Assembly: GCF_001293395.1 (NCBI RefSeq)
Contig: NW_015438385.1
Span: forward strand, 1 to 64,000
Source: Leptomonas pyrrhocoris
Taxonomy: Eukaryota; Euglenozoa; Kinetoplastea; Trypanosomatida; Trypanosomatidae
Direction of reading: 5' to 3'
Length of the DNA: 64,000 nt
Position numbers and translations under genes: made by a program. Positions within the stretch are counted from its first letter, which is position 1. Every line of letters starts with the position of its first letter. The notes beneath the pieces were generated by a model that saw only the letters and a list, made by a program, of their open reading frames with translations, was not told the origin of the DNA and did not search any database. Below, in pieces: positions 1-11,459 of the stretch.

Positions 1-204
1 AGCAGCGTGGCCTGTGTGTCAGAACGGTGTGAACTGGAAGCGGTGACGAAGAGGGAAAGGAAAAAGTACCAGGCGCGGAAAATTGAGGGTAGTGCATGCG
101 GTCGGTGACGTGATTGGGAGCGAGAGGGATACAAAGCGCAGAGAGCAGACAGAGGAACAGCCAGTCAGCCACCCAGCTGTCTTCAGCAAGTAGGGTGCAG
201 AGCT

Positions 205-236
<32 letters not shown>

Positions 237-356
237 TCTTGACCCTTCACGCAACAATTACGCGTGCATCATCAGTTTCACCAGAAGTAAATGGTTGATG
301 TGACGCACTACTGATTTAGTCACCAGCGGAGCCCCACAACATCCGAGACAGCCCAC
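1..356. other. Intergenic, 3' flank of the M1-like gene
   Basis: No gene is seen here. The stretch probably holds the 3' untranslated region of the gene starting at 357 (minus strand). It carries a (CA)n dinucleotide repeat of about 14 units at 209-236. Confidence 0.6.
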
Positions 357-2187
357 CTACGACGACAACAACTTCATTGAGCGCAAAAAGGCTTCGGTGC
401 TCAAATACGGAGGAGGGGGCACGTCACCACCAACGCAGCGCAGCATCTGAGTACCGCCCTGCTCCTCCACGGCGATGGTGGGGAGTAACACTTGCGCGTG
501 CACAATGTGTCGGAGAGAGCGTTCAAACACCGCGAAGCCTCTGTCAGCGACGAAGTGTCTAATCGCCTTCAGGGCTTGCTGGTACGACGACCCTGTGAAT
601 TCGTGGCCCTTCTCAGCGGCCTGAATCATCTGGGAAATTGGGTTGGTTTTGGTGCTGACGGCAGCATCTTGGTTGCCTGTGGCGCCAGCAGGAGCAACGG
701 CGGCGCTGTCGGGCTTAAATTTGCGCATCGGCTTCCCCAAGAGGGTGTCCCCGATGCACTGCTCCAACACCTGACAAACACCTTCCTTCACTGGGAAAGG
801 CAGCCCTAGTGCGTTGCCCATCCAATGATGCGCCAGTTCATGGATAATCAACTCTGTCTGCTCCGCTTCTGCGCTACCCCCACCACCTGAGGCTTTCTTC
901 CCGGATTGGTACATCGTCTCATTGAGGATGATGCAGCAGTGGTGCTCCATGCCAGAGATGAACGGCATCGTCGGCCCCAGCAAGACGTCTAAATGGCGAC
1001 ACTGAAGCAGCGGCAGGGGGCAGTCAAAGCGCTGCTGGAGGGTCGCGACGGCCTCCTTTGTAATGTGCAGAACGCGCTCCAGCGTCGCCGCCGGGATACG
1101 AGCCTGACGACGCGCCAGCACTCGTACCGGAATCGTGGCACAGGGTATCGTACCTGCATGACTTTGCAGTCCCTCTGCGATGCCACCAGCGAACTCAGGA
1201 ATCGCCATCGTTGATGCCACCTCCTCCAGCGGCTCTGGAAAACACGCAAAGGAGAAGGAGTAGGCCGGCAGTGGTCCACAGGGTGCAAAGCTTCGCTGCA
1301 CCGCTCGTTGCGCCGTCAACGCCCTTCGCCCCTGCTCCTCACCGTTGGTCAGCACGGCTGTGTAGCTGTCCGGGAGTTGTACGCTCTTGAGCTGCCAGTC
1401 GAGGCGGTACTGCGGATCGTCGGGACACGGAAAGGCGCAGCGGGCAAAGCGGACCTCGAGGTGGGTGAGCAGTGCTCGGTCCTCCGCCGAGTTGCTCGTG
1501 CCCTCTGTCCTGGCGGCGTAGATGCCGCCGTGATCGAAGGCCTGGACCGTGCCGGTGAATTGCACGGTAAGTTCCACTTCACTGTGGAGAGGCAGCGTGT
1601 CGCATCTTTCAAACAACACCAGCTTGGAGCCCCAGTCCACGGACGCATTCTCCACAGCGGCATTCGACGCCGCCGTGCTGCTCTTGTTGTTCATGTTACC
1701 CTTTTTCTTTTGTTTTTTGTCCAGGGACAGCATCGCCGTTCCCGTTGTTGGAAGTCGATGCAGCCGCACCGGCGTCCATCTGCTCTACGGCAAGCACCTT
1801 CAGCACTCCACCCTTTCCACCTCCAGACGGCGAGGACGACACGCATTGAACCTGGTAGCTCATCACCTGCAGCGGCGATGCATCCTGGTAAAGCCCGCCA
1901 GCGGTGGTAAGGGCATGGAGGTGCAGCGCGTGCTTCGCCGCAACGACACGTCGATGCTGGAGGAACTCCTCGTACTCCGAGAACGACGAGGAAGAGACGT
2001 CGTTGCCGCTCGCGACCGAGTTCACTCCCGCCTCCTCTTCTTCGGTGAGGGACTGCAGGCGGTACCGAATGACGGACGTGCCCTGATAGGGGGAGCCGGC
2101 CTGGATCGGCGCGGACGAGCCGCCCGGCCGACTAAACACCAACTGCAGCGTGCAGAGCGTCGGATTCCATACACGCAGCGGAGTCAT
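357..2187 (-). CDS. M1-family metallopeptidase-like protein, apparent frameshift
   Basis: Seen: the downstream frame contains GMEHH (position of the M1 substrate-binding GxMEN), HELAHHW (zinc motif HExxH) and a following VKEG that could supply the glutamate ligand, then a helical region with SSYQQAL. M1 peptidases remove N-terminal amino acids. The N-terminal part (ATG at 2185-2187, M-T-P-L-R-V) is in a different frame and runs to a stop at about 1696. The downstream frame is already open from about 1769, and the two overlap across an A-rich stretch on the coding strand. This fits one missing or extra base, biological or from sequencing. Odd: the spacing from HExxH to the glutamate is 14 residues rather than the usual 18, the asparagine of GxMEN is histidine, and the protein (about 600 residues if joined) lacks the large C-terminal domain of typical M1 enzymes. 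Activity is uncertain. Confidence 0.72.
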
Positions 2188-2560
2188 TCTATTAGAGGCG
2201 CTTCGTTTTGGGTGCTTCTCCCGGACCGCTGAGTGACGTTGAAATATATATGTATTAAGAAAAACTAAAATTTCGGGTCGTCGAGAGAACAGTTGCTTTG
2301 CGTGAGAAAAGGGAGCCCAAGGTAAGAGACAATCAACCAAGTGCTGATCATCGCAGATACCGAACTAACGTGATGATGCAGTTCGACGCTCTGCGTGCAG
2401 CTTAGCAGTGCAGATACACGTCAAGAGTCTGACACTTCATCCTTTCAAAAAAGTTCGTCCTTTTGGTAATGATAATTTCGGATACCTCGTTTGATTAAAG
2501 TCAAGAATTAGAACAACAATAAAACACTCACACGTATTGATCGCCTCGGACACCAACAGT
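2188..2560. other. Intergenic spacer
   Basis: About 370 bases between the M1-like gene and the Fes1-like gene upstream of it. There is a short AT run near 2,244-2,255. I see nothing else. Confidence 0.5.
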
Positions 2561-3907
2561 TCAGTTGGATTCGTCGAGGGCCTCCACAAATCGCTGTCGC
2601 TCATCCTTCCCGCTTTCGGCAGCATCACCGACCATGTGCTGCAGCTGCTTCTTCCACTCGTAGAAGCGCTTCGGCATGTGCGTGTGCACCGCCTCCTTAA
2701 TCATCTTCGGGTTCTTCGCCACCAGCTCCAACAACTCCTGTGCGACAGCCTTCTGCACCGCTTCGTCCGCATTCTCCTGCGCGTGCTGACAAGACAGCTG
2801 GATGACCTCCTCGCTCGAGACCCCCGTAGAAGCCAGATAACGAAGAAAGAAGAGGACACGCGAAGTCACCTTATTCGCACCGCCGACGACCTGTGCGTAA
2901 TCCTCGCTGTCACCTTCATTGCTCTCGTCGATGGTGGTGACCACCCCCGGTGCGCCAGCAGCTGACGTGGCAGGCACGGTGGAGACAACGGTCCGCGTGA
3001 GCTGCAGCACCGCTGCGAGCACCGCTAAGCCACCGTGCTGAAGAAACTGAATTGTGTTGGGCGGACACTCCCGGCAGAGGCAGCTGCAGGCGTGCAGGAG
3101 AGCTGCCAGGAGCCTCATCAACTTCGCATTGTTCGACGCCGCTGTCACTGCCACATCGACTCGCGTCGGAACACACCACACCTTCTCCACTGCTTTGATG
3201 GTGTCCCACACTAGACGCAGCAGCACCTCCTCCCAGTGCGCTGCGCAATAGACCACCTGCACCGGCTCGTTCAGCTGTGAGGAGTGGGCAATGATCATCG
3301 CCAACTGCGTGTATAAAGAAATGGAGTTTAACGTGACCTCGCCGGGTGGCTCTGCTGCTTCTCCCTCCGCCGGTGAGAGGGGGTCAGAAATCGTGGTGAG
3401 GGGGTGCGCGGAACGCTCTCGACGCAGCACACGCAGCACGCGCTGCGGCCCCTCCATTAAGGTGAACTCTGCCGCCCAGTTCACGTCTTCCACCATGTCG
3501 CTGAGCTCCTCCAGCGCCTCCAGCCGGTCCGCTACTTCCACCGGACTGTCGCCTCCGTCAACGGCTTTGTTTTCCATGAGAAGGAGTAGCTGCTTCACTC
3601 TTTTTTCAGGTGACTCCACGGATGCCAGTGCGTCGCGCAACCACGCGTAATCGGATGCCGGCCTGGCAAGGTGGGAAGCTGGTGTGGGTGCGCCACGACT
3701 GCTGCTGTTGTCGCCTTTCTTATTAATAGTAGCATCATTGTTCGTGCCGAGAGCACTTGTGGTGGTACTCGGAGCAACGGCCAGCGTGGAGGACGCCGGT
3801 ACGCCGGCGGTGCTCGTGCCTGCTGACGGGGCTCTGTTGCCGCCGCTGTCTTGCACCTGCGCACACATATTCAGCAGCGCGGCGTTGATGGCAGGATCGA
3901 CGGACAT
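2561..3907 (-). CDS. Fes1/HspBP1-like Hsp70 nucleotide exchange factor
   Basis: A 448-residue protein starting at ATG 3905-3907 (M-S-V-D-P-A). Residues 1-80 are low-complexity, rich in Ser, Thr and Ala. From about residue 85 it is helical and armadillo-like. The stretch ALEELSDMVEDVNWAAEF (about 131-148) matches the typical HspBP1/Fes1 segment that reads like 'ALEELxDLxENxDxAxDF', and later helices (FLQHGGLAVLAAVL, SRVLFFLRYL, AVAQELLELV) fit the same fold. Family knowledge: these cytosolic proteins bind the Hsp70 ATPase domain and speed ADP release. An acidic, low-complexity insertion (DESNEGDSED) lies between repeats. A splice acceptor sits about 48 bases upstream, supporting this start over an in-frame upstream Met at 3946. 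The family assignment comes from pattern recognition alone. Confidence 0.75.
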   Translation of the reverse strand: MSVDPAINAALLNMCAQVQDSGGNRAPSAGTSTAGVPASSTLAVAPSTTTSALGTNNDATINKKGDNSSSRGAPTPASHLARPASDYAWLRDALASVESPEKRVKQLLLLMENKAVDGGDSPVEVADRLEALEELSDMVEDVNWAAEFTLMEGPQRVLRVLRRERSAHPLTTISDPLSPAEGEAAEPPGEVTLNSISLYTQLAMIIAHSSQLNEPVQVVYCAAHWEEVLLRLVWDTIKAVEKVWCVPTRVDVAVTAASNNAKLMRLLAALLHACSCLCRECPPNTIQFLQHGGLAVLAAVLQLTRTVVSTVPATSAAGAPGVVTTIDESNEGDSEDYAQVVGGANKVTSRVLFFLRYLASTGVSSEEVIQLSCQHAQENADEAVQKAVAQELLELVAKNPKMIKEAVHTHMPKRFYEWKKQLQHMVGDAAESGKDERQRFVEALDESN

Positions 3908-5199
3908 GATGCCGTGGCAGCGAAGAGAACGGAAAATAGCAAACAAAGTGTGTATCTTTACAAAAAAAAAAGAAGGTAGTATTGATGGTAGAGCGTAGGT
4001 GCACAGAGTACGACTCGCTGCAATTAATCATACCTTCGAGCGCGAGAACGCGAGGTTGAAAGCAAAATAGAGACAGAAAGCTGAAGTGAGCGAAGAAAAA
4101 AAAAGGAGACAGCTCTGAGAAGAAAACACGTAGTTCGACTGCTCTACGCGTCAGACAAGAAAAGGCCCGGTTTCTCGTGAAGTCACGCCTCCCCGTTCCA
4201 CGGAGGAAACAGCAGAGCAGGTCGCACCGTATCTTTGCTGGTATCTCCTCCACATCCGTGACTTACCGCTTATACGGCCCTAGGAAACAACGATGACAAC
4301 AACTAGAAAAGCCTTCGGGTGGAGAAGGCAGCACCAACGCGTTCCTTCCTGCAATAGAAGATCTGTCTATATATCTATCTATATAAAGAGCGGCTGCCTT
4401 TGGCGGAAGCACCGCTCTTACGTACGGCATATTGGTTTGGTTTAGAGAAAAGATCCATGCTCACACACAGCAAGAACAGAAAGCCCACACATCCAGAAAA
4501 ACCACGCACAAGCCTAGTCACCGTTATCGTTAACGTCAGAAGTACACGAGGTAAAAAATAATAGGGAACGAAGAGACACAATGGTGGCCGGCATCCTCCC
4601 AACCAACCAAACCAAGATCAGAAAGGTCCAAGGACTCCGAAACACCGTTTGAGAATACGACTAGCCGCAGACATATCGTTGCTACCGCCACGTAACCAAA
4701 GTACTATATGAAACCGTCTAGGAACCTCACACCGAAGAAGTGCGGTGCTTTCGTTTGTTTCCTCCCAGCGTCAGGAATTCATCCAAGTTTGTCCGCTTAC
4801 TTAAAAAAACAACAACAACAACGGCGAGTTCATTTACGTCAAACAGGAAAGGAACATACACAAGGGAGCTGCGGTGCAACGCTGCTACCGCCAGTCGCGT
4901 CAGCTGTTGTGTAGGAATCGGGTCAAGTAGAAAATCCAAAACAAAAAAACTCAAAGGCGAATACAACTCGGTTCATCAGTTTCACGCACCGCCACTTCTA
5001 CCATTACAGAAACAAAACCAATAACAACAGCCTTTTACTAACCGTGGCTGTGCTTATTAAATGAGGATAAATGCAAGAGAGAGTAAACGCGCCACACCAA
5101 GGGTTCGAAGGAAGACCGATCAGGTGAGGCGCCTCCACACTTCCCCACACCGGGAGTCACGCCTTTCCGTCCTCCTTTATATATTGTTATTGTCCAGCG
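3908..5199. other. Intergenic, ARF 3' UTR and Fes1 5' region
   Basis: About 1.3 kb with no credible gene. It is purine-rich on the plus strand, as expected for untranslated RNA from the minus strand. A TATATATCTATCTATATA run lies near 4,367-4,384. Confidence 0.5.
3956..3975 (-). promoter_or_regulatory. Trans-splice acceptor of the Fes1-like gene
   Basis: Read on the minus strand, a CCTTC plus T-run tract is followed by GTAAAG, whose AG lies at 3957-3956, about 48 bases before the ATG at 3907. This is the standard trypanosomatid polypyrimidine-AG arrangement for spliced-leader addition. Confidence 0.6.
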
Positions 5200-5751
5200 T
5201 TACGACTGCATAGAGGACGATATGTTGTTTGAGAGCCAGTCCAACCCCTCATATAGACCCTGAGCCGTGGTGGCGCAGCAGCCTTGGATGTACCAGCGAC
5301 GCTGACGGATGTTGTAGAGGCCAAGCTTCTCTGTGATCTGCGTCGTAGTGAGCGCGTTGGGCAGATCCTGCTTGTTTGCAAACACGAGCAGGACGGCGTT
5401 GCGCAGCTCCTCCTCGGCGAGGATCTTATCGAGCTCCTCCTTGGCCAATGACAACCGCTCCGGATCGTTGCTGTCGACCACAAAGATGACACCGTTGGAG
5501 CCCTGGTAGTAGTAGTGCCACAGCGAGCGTAGCTTCTGCTGGCCACCGACGTCCCACATGGTGAACTTCAGGTTCTTGTACTCGACCGTCTCGACGTTGA
5601 AGCCGATGGTCGGGGTGGTTGTGACGACCTCGCCTAGCTTTAGCTTGTAAATGATAGTGGTCTTACCAGCGGCGTCGAGGCCGACCATCACAATGCGCAC
5701 CTCCTGCTTCCCCAGCAGCGAGCTAAATGCAGAAGCAAGCCACTGACCCAT
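5200..5751 (-). CDS. ARF1: ADP-ribosylation factor (ARF1-like small GTPase)
   Basis: A 183-residue protein beginning [15 protein letters not shown], nearly the same as the ARF1 N-terminus. It has Gly2 for myristoylation followed by the amphipathic helix. GTPase motifs: GLDAAGKT (24-31, P-loop), the switch I threonine in [14 protein letters not shown] (66-71, switch II) and NKQD (126-129, guanine specificity). The C-terminal G5 region reads [16 protein letters not shown], where ARF1 usually has [15 protein letters not shown]. Length is close to the usual 181. ARFs recruit coats and lipid-modifying enzymes to Golgi membranes when GTP-bound. The start is fixed by MGQW; an in-frame upstream extension to 5,778 is not expected. 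ARF1 itself is the best assignment among ARF/ARL proteins. From memory and unchecked, ARF, N-methyltransferase and 3'-nucleotidase genes also lie close together in Leishmania. Confidence 0.95.
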   Translation of the reverse strand: MGQWLASAFSSLLGKQEVRIVMVGLDAAGKTTIIYKLKLGEVVTTTPTIGFNVETVEYKNLKFTMWDVGGQQKLRSLWHYYYQGSNGVIFVVDSNDPERLSLAKEELDKILAEEELRNAVLLVFANKQDLPNALTTTQITEKLGLYNIRQRRWYIQGCCATTAQGLYEGLDWLSNNISSSMQS

Positions 5752-7922
5752 GATTGCGTTAGAACAGAGAAGAAGCAATAAAATACTTTTAAAAAACCAA
5801 GTCCAACAATGTCGGCAACAATCACAGACCTATGTTTACGCAAAAGATAGATTGCAAAGAAGGGTTGAGGCTCTTCTGCGCGAGGGACTGCGCGAGAAGA
5901 TGCACCGCCGGGAGAGATGAGAAGAAAAGGAAGAAGTGCCGAGTGAATGAATGGCGAACGCGTGCGCTGAGCTCGTCCAATGAAAGGGCAGCGCACGTCG
6001 TATTACCTTTAAACAGTAGGTGCATCACTATTTCAAAGCAGCAGCGCCACGAAAATCGCACTGTGACTCCCACCCCTTCCTTCGATGTTTCATCGCTACT
6101 TACAGACAACGAACTCGGAATCAAAAGTAGCAACGACGTCCTGCAACGGAGGAGAGATGCTCCTAGTGCATTCGGCGTGCTCGTCAGCTATCCCAAACGA
6201 GTCACGTTTCGTGTTTGAGGTGATCATATACGACTAGAGGCTACGAAGCCTAAGAGAGCAGAAGTGGGAAAAGAGAAACACAAGTGTTTCTATGGCCGAG
6301 GAATGCGCTGTTGCGTACGATGCCTCGGCAGTTTGTCCGATGAAAGGCGAAGGACATGAACGGCAACCACAACAGCCTATCGCTCTCTTTTCGGAAGAGA
6401 GAGGGAAAGAGAGAACGATGACGGCGTTGACCTGCCAAAAGGCGAGCAGAAACGGAACGACTTTAAAAAAAAGAAATGTTATAAACGAAAGAAGTCTGTA
6501 CACAGGTGTGCTTTTCGCGTGCCGTGTAGCTGATCTGATGAGGGCGGGGGGAGCGGTGCAGAAAGGCGAAACATAGCAGATAGAATTCACCCATCCGTGA
6601 ACGGTTTTACGCAACGGAAACGAGAAGAGTCGAGCGCCGGTTCGAGAGGCGTGTGTGTGCGTGTGCGGTTCAGCAACCTCTCATGAAGTACCAGAGAAGG
6701 CGACCGCAACGATGTCGGCAATACGCTCTCCGGCATCACACAGAAGGAATGACCTAGTTTCACAGAGTACGTTCCTTCCCCGCAGTCGGGCAGCGATGAA
6801 CCACCACGCGTTTCATCTTGCGGAGACGGACCTTGAGGGATCTGTCCACAAAACGTTTTTGGTTCGCGCATCCTCTGTCGTGCTCACGGAGCGAAGCAGG
6901 CGAATCGCATGCGCGAGACTGACAGAACGAGTAGGAAACCGGCCACGACAGTGTTGAGTCCCATGAAAAAAAGCAGCTAGTCCGGCGATCACCACGGACA
7001 CACGTAACACGACCACGACAGACCTTCTGAAAACCGTGGTGCCTTCAGAACAGCAGGAGCGCTATGGTCACCGTAAAGCCTCTCGCAGAAGAGGTGGGCT
7101 GCCATGTCCTATACACGTATACAGAAGAGAGCGCACAGAGGGGGTGGCGGATGAGGATTGTTTGTAGCGGGTGAAACCAACCTGTATGGCTTCCAGTGCG
7201 GTGCCGGTGACTAATGCGGGAATAGGAGATGCGACCTGATGAAGGCGAGCGGTGGGAGAGACCGTAAGTGGTACGGAGCAACAACACAGGTAAGTAAGAT
7301 TCATTTCTGCGGAGGGTAGTTCTGTAGACAGCCTAATGGAGAAGATGAGGGCTGCCGCAATTCGTGTGCCTGTGGGACGCGAGCGAAGCGCAGCTCATAA
7401 CACAACGCGCCTCGCCGCCGGGGTGAGAGTGGCACAGAGAAGGCGGCCACAGCTCGCACTGCCACCAATAAAGGAAGAAGCTTTAAACAAGAGTAGAGTG
7501 GATGCATGTGGGAAAGGGCTTGTGCAAGATTATCAGAGAATAACCCGTTCGCATGGTACCGCGGTTGAGCAGGATGAAATGGCAGAGAAGCGAAGCGGGA
7601 GAGAAGCACAGCAGAGCAGCACATTGCGTGGTGCGCCAGCGATGGAACGCTAGAATTCACGATGACCTAGATGGTCACGAAGAGAGAACAATAGATGTCT
7701 CGCCCCATCGTTATCTGCTCCTCCGCTTCAACAGGTGTACGTCGTTGCTCTACGCTAGATTACCCTCTTAGATAAATATCAATTGTGGTACGTCACCCCC
7801 ACGCAGAACATACAACGTGACGTTGCTGGGAACAACACACACGCACACACATCAACAGAGGTGCAGTGAGTTTACAGACGCAGTTGACGCAACAACGGAA
7901 AATCAAAAGCAGCATCGCAGAC
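5752..7922. other. Long intergenic spacer (2.2 kb)
   Basis: I found no supportable gene on either strand. Open frames here have atypical composition and no recognisable motif. The stretch probably holds the long 3' UTR of the methyltransferase transcript and the ARF 5' UTR. Confidence 0.5.
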
Positions 7923-8594
7923 TCACGCCCTGGTCGCCGCTGCCTTCGCTGCCTCCTGCTCCGCCGCCCGTTTGCTGTAGATCATCGATGTGAAGGGGTT
8001 TTCAAAGTACGTGGTCGACACGTGGTAGACCAAAGCCACCCAGCCGGTCAGCAGCGCCCCCACCGCGTTGTTCTCCGCGATCGCGGCGGCCAGAAAGTTC
8101 AGCGTGGCACCGAGGTACATCGGATTCTCAAAGTGACTGAACGGGAAAGCCGTCACGCGCTCCGTCATCAACATGCCGAAGTAGTCTCCCAAATACGTGC
8201 CGGTGACCCCGAGCCGCGCAAACGAAGAGACGACCAGCGTCACACCTGCCGCCATCATCGCACCGCCAACGCACCGCATCGCTTTCCGCACCGCCACAGC
8301 GTTTTCTGCGCCAAACACCTCCGCGGAGAGAAGCGGCAGCACCGAGCTGGGTGTGTTCGTCATGGCGGTGTGGAAGGCCCAGTCACGCAGGCTGCTGCCA
8401 AGGAAGATGGCCACAGCCAGCAGGTAGGCACCGCGCCGTTTGTCGCGAACGAGCTTCTCGATGGTGTGGCGATGGTACTCGTTGCGTGCGACGATGTTCC
8501 ACGCGGTGGGCAGGCCCGCGATGGCGATGGCCGCCACACCGAGGGAGCGGTAATGGATGCACCCCGCAGGGAGGGCGGCGGTGCTTCGTGACAT
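7923..8594 (-). CDS. Phospholipid N-methyltransferase (PEMT/Opi3 type)
   Basis: A 223-residue, very hydrophobic protein with about four membrane segments. The C-terminal half carries the PEMT/Opi3-like pattern: RVTAFPFSHFENPMYLGATLN, a second hydrophobic helix, then YHVSTTYFENPFTSMIY. The paired glutamates and the PMY and PF motifs are typical of integral-membrane methyltransferases that use S-adenosylmethionine. Family role: methylation of phosphatidylethanolamine or its monomethyl/dimethyl forms on the way to phosphatidylcholine, at the ER. Trypanosomatids usually have two such enzymes; I cannot tell which step this one performs. The ATG at 8592-8594 opens directly into the first hydrophobic region. 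The C-terminus is Ala/Lys-rich. Confidence 0.88.
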   Translation of the reverse strand: MSRSTAALPAGCIHYRSLGVAAIAIAGLPTAWNIVARNEYHRHTIEKLVRDKRRGAYLLAVAIFLGSSLRDWAFHTAMTNTPSSVLPLLSAEVFGAENAVAVRKAMRCVGGAMMAAGVTLVVSSFARLGVTGTYLGDYFGMLMTERVTAFPFSHFENPMYLGATLNFLAAAIAENNAVGALLTGWVALVYHVSTTYFENPFTSMIYSKRAAEQEAAKAAATRA

Positions 8595-9826
8595 TCTCAG
8601 ATAAAGAAGCAGTGCGATAAGATGTGCGGTCTGCAGAGGGGTATTTTAAGGAACTCAGCAGAAGAAGGAATCGTGATTGAATATTGAAAGAGGAGTGAAG
8701 GCAGAAGTAAAGAAAGCGTAGACACGCAGGCGTCAACAACGCAAAAGAAAGTGTAATGCGTTGAGCAACCGTTCCGTTGTACTGCACAGGTGCTGCAACG
8801 CAACGGTAAATCCGGTCTCACATCAAAGGCTGTAGGGGTTCAAAAGCCATCATTTCCGTTCCTTTACAGTATTGCTTCGCACGCCAGTCAAAAGCTGTTG
8901 CGACCGAATTCATCTGCGGTAGCGCGTAACTCCTCCATGAAGACGAATAGCTGTAACATATATATTTGTAGCCTATATTGTAGGGCGAGGTTATTCCTTT
9001 TGGTTTACCAAGAAATACGAGGAAGGGTTCTTTTCTTCTTTTCGTAGCTGGCTCGTCTCCAATGGTCAAGCTATCCGGTTTTCCAGCTACAGGGAGAGTG
9101 TTGTGGGCTTACAGTGTTGGGAACACCTCGTGCCGCTAGCTGCAGAAGAAGTTCAGCGTGCCTTCAACGTGCCGGCGATTTGCCTCGTCAACTTACTGGT
9201 TAAATTCAACGAATGAAAAACAAATAATACACCGCTAACCTCATTGAAAAAATATGTACATATATATATATATATATGTTTTTTGTTTGTTTGCAGGTAA
9301 AACAAACTGCTTAAAAATACGTTTTCGAAGAGAAGAAATTCCTTATTTTGAGGACGACATGCTGGGCACATCATCACTGCGCCGGGGACGCATTTCGTCA
9401 CTTTCACACTTCACACACGTTGCGGCGTTCGTATACACGAACAATAAAAAGACCAAGAAACAAAATTAAGGAGGAGAAACCTTTACAAAAAAACACTTCC
9501 TCAAAACTGAATGATATGAAGAAAGAGAGAGTACCGTTTTTTTCCTTTGTTTTGTATGTATTATAAATTTTCATCAACAGCCATACGTGTCAGCGTCATG
9601 TTTACGGGGATGAACACCTTTCAAAAGTAGAGGAGAAACGAGCAGTCATTACAGAAATTTAGAGATGCCTTCGTCGGAGACGCAGGCGGCAATACACCTG
9701 AGAAACCCGCAGATGAGTCTCCGCTGTGTCCCGCGGCAGTATTGAAACCGACAAAGAGCGAGCAAGAAATAAAAGGAGAAAAGAAGATAGAAAAGAAACT
9801 CGAAGACACATTCAGAAGCGCGTGTG
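8595..9826. other. Intergenic spacer with (TA)n repeat
   Basis: About 1.2 kb without a credible gene. A (TA)n microsatellite lies at about 9,258-9,278. AT content is higher in the left half than in flanking spacers. Confidence 0.5.
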
Positions 9827-10954
9827 TTAAACACCAAGCTCCTGATACTGGCCCATCTGGTCCTTCGTCCGACCGCAGCGCTGAAGCACCGCCACCACAA
9901 TAGCAGCGATGATGACGCCGACGCAGAAGAGCACCACCGCAATGCCGGCCGTCGCACCCGAGCTGAGGCCTTTCTGAACGTAGTGATTCACGCGTGTCGT
10001 GTTGTCTGTCGTTGGCACCTCCGCCTCCACGTTCTTCATGCCCTCCGTGATTGCACTCGTGTTCACCGACTTCATCGTTTCGTTCAACATCAGCGCGAGG
10101 CGATAGCCGGCCAGCAGCACCTGGCGCTCAGCCACCTTCTTCGCGTTGGCCTTGTATTCCTCCGTCAGCGTCGCACCATCGTCTGCGCCGGGGTACGCGT
10201 ACTTGATCGCAAGGTCGTACGTCTCCACGGTGATCTTCGCCGGGTCTTGCAGCGTCTTGTCCGCGTCCGTCAACGTCGAGGCGTACGTGGCCTCCAGGTA
10301 GTCCACGAAGTTGTTCAAATCCTTGTAGTCGTCAGGGAACAGCGGGCGCGGTACGTCGTCGCCAGCGTTGCCCTCCGCGATGGAGTCCCAGTACATGTGC
10401 AGCTTCATCTTTGTTCCTGCATCGTCAATTGTCACTGTTTGCATGTTGCCGCCCAGGTCGCTGTTCGGGTACTTATGGGAAAAGATGTTCACGTTGTGCA
10501 GCGGCTGGTGGATGTCGCCCATGAAGTGGATCAGCAGGGACGCCGACTGCGCAATGATCTCCGATGTCGCCTGCGGGTTCTTCAGCGCCTTGAGCAGCAT
10601 CGGGATCACCGTCACCACGTTCACCGACTGCAGCGGTGACACAGGCAGCCGGAAGTCATCGGTGTAGTACGGCGTGTTGATGAAGTGCCAGCTCGACATG
10701 GTGTTGAACCCGATCTCCTTAATGTCGTCCGGCCACGAAGCGGACTGCACCATGTCGGGACTCTTCGGGTATGGGCCCGTCTTGCACAGCACGTTGGCCG
10801 ACAGGTTGGTCTTCGCCACCGCGGCGTCGCTCATGTGGCGCTGCGCGATGAGGGCCACTGCCATGTGTCCTTTAGCCCACCACGCAGACGCGGGCATCGA
10901 GCACAGCAGCAGCAGTGCTGCACACAGAAGTGGAAGGCGGGCGGCGCAGCGCAT
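9827..10954 (-). CDS. P1/S1-family nuclease (3'-nucleotidase/nuclease), membrane-anchored
   Basis: A 375-residue protein. Residues 1-23 are a signal peptide (MRCAARLPLLCAALLLL, cleavage after ASA), so the mature chain starts WWAKGH. In this family the mature N-terminal Trp and the following His bind zinc. Further ligand motifs are visible: SWPDD, SWHFIN, FMGDIHQPLHNVN, DLGGN and LHMYWD. All motifs of the trinuclear zinc site appear present. Near the C-terminus there is a membrane helix (GIAVVLFCVGVIIAAIVVAVL) and a short cytosolic tail. Family role: hydrolysis of 3'-nucleotides and single-stranded nucleic acids at the cell surface or in endosomes, supplying purines that these parasites cannot make. 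An upstream in-frame extension to 11,221 is rejected because the signal peptide fixes the start. Confidence 0.93.
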   Translation of the reverse strand: MRCAARLPLLCAALLLLCSMPASAWWAKGHMAVALIAQRHMSDAAVAKTNLSANVLCKTGPYPKSPDMVQSASWPDDIKEIGFNTMSSWHFINTPYYTDDFRLPVSPLQSVNVVTVIPMLLKALKNPQATSEIIAQSASLLIHFMGDIHQPLHNVNIFSHKYPNSDLGGNMQTVTIDDAGTKMKLHMYWDSIAEGNAGDDVPRPLFPDDYKDLNNFVDYLEATYASTLTDADKTLQDPAKITVETYDLAIKYAYPGADDGATLTEEYKANAKKVAERQVLLAGYRLALMLNETMKSVNTSAITEGMKNVEAEVPTTDNTTRVNHYVQKGLSSGATAGIAVVLFCVGVIIAAIVVAVLQRCGRTKDQMGQYQELGV

Positions 10955-11459
10955 GGTGGTGAAGTCGGTGCGTGAGGCAACACAAGAAAGTCGTATTTGG
11001 GTAGAGCGCAAACGCTGAGACGTACGATGCCAGAGAAGAATCTCAGTGGATCTGTCCGTGGACCGAATAGTGGGAAGGGGAGGCAGCGAACACGAAAAGC
11101 GGGAGAGTAGAAGGGGGAGGAGAGAGAAGTAGTGGCGGCGATCACTCACCGTCAAAAAGCAGGTGACGTGCAGCGGTACGACGTTTGCGAGGAGAAACGG
11201 TGCGTCGAAGCGTGCCCGCAAAAATCCGCAATGCCGGCTTCAGCGAAACACAAAAAAAGGGTCGTCGTGTACGTGAGATTTTCTATGTGGCGTCTACACC
11301 GCATTCTAATTTCGAGAAAGATCAGAAAGCAAACAACAAGAACAACGCCGATGGGCAGCAGCGCGGTGACCACCTCCACTTCACTGTGAAGAAGAAAACA
11401 AAGGCACCGTCGGCATCAAAGCAACGCCTTGCATCTCTTCAAAAGCCACGCGCCTCTCG
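10955..11459. other. Intergenic spacer
   Basis: About 500 bases between the nuclease and the helicase gene. No motif or gene is seen. Confidence 0.5.

Noticed and set aside
1696-1769. Programmed frameshifting in the M1-like gene
   Set aside because: The A-rich stretch could slip, but there is no downstream structure or known precedent; a sequencing or genomic indel is simpler.
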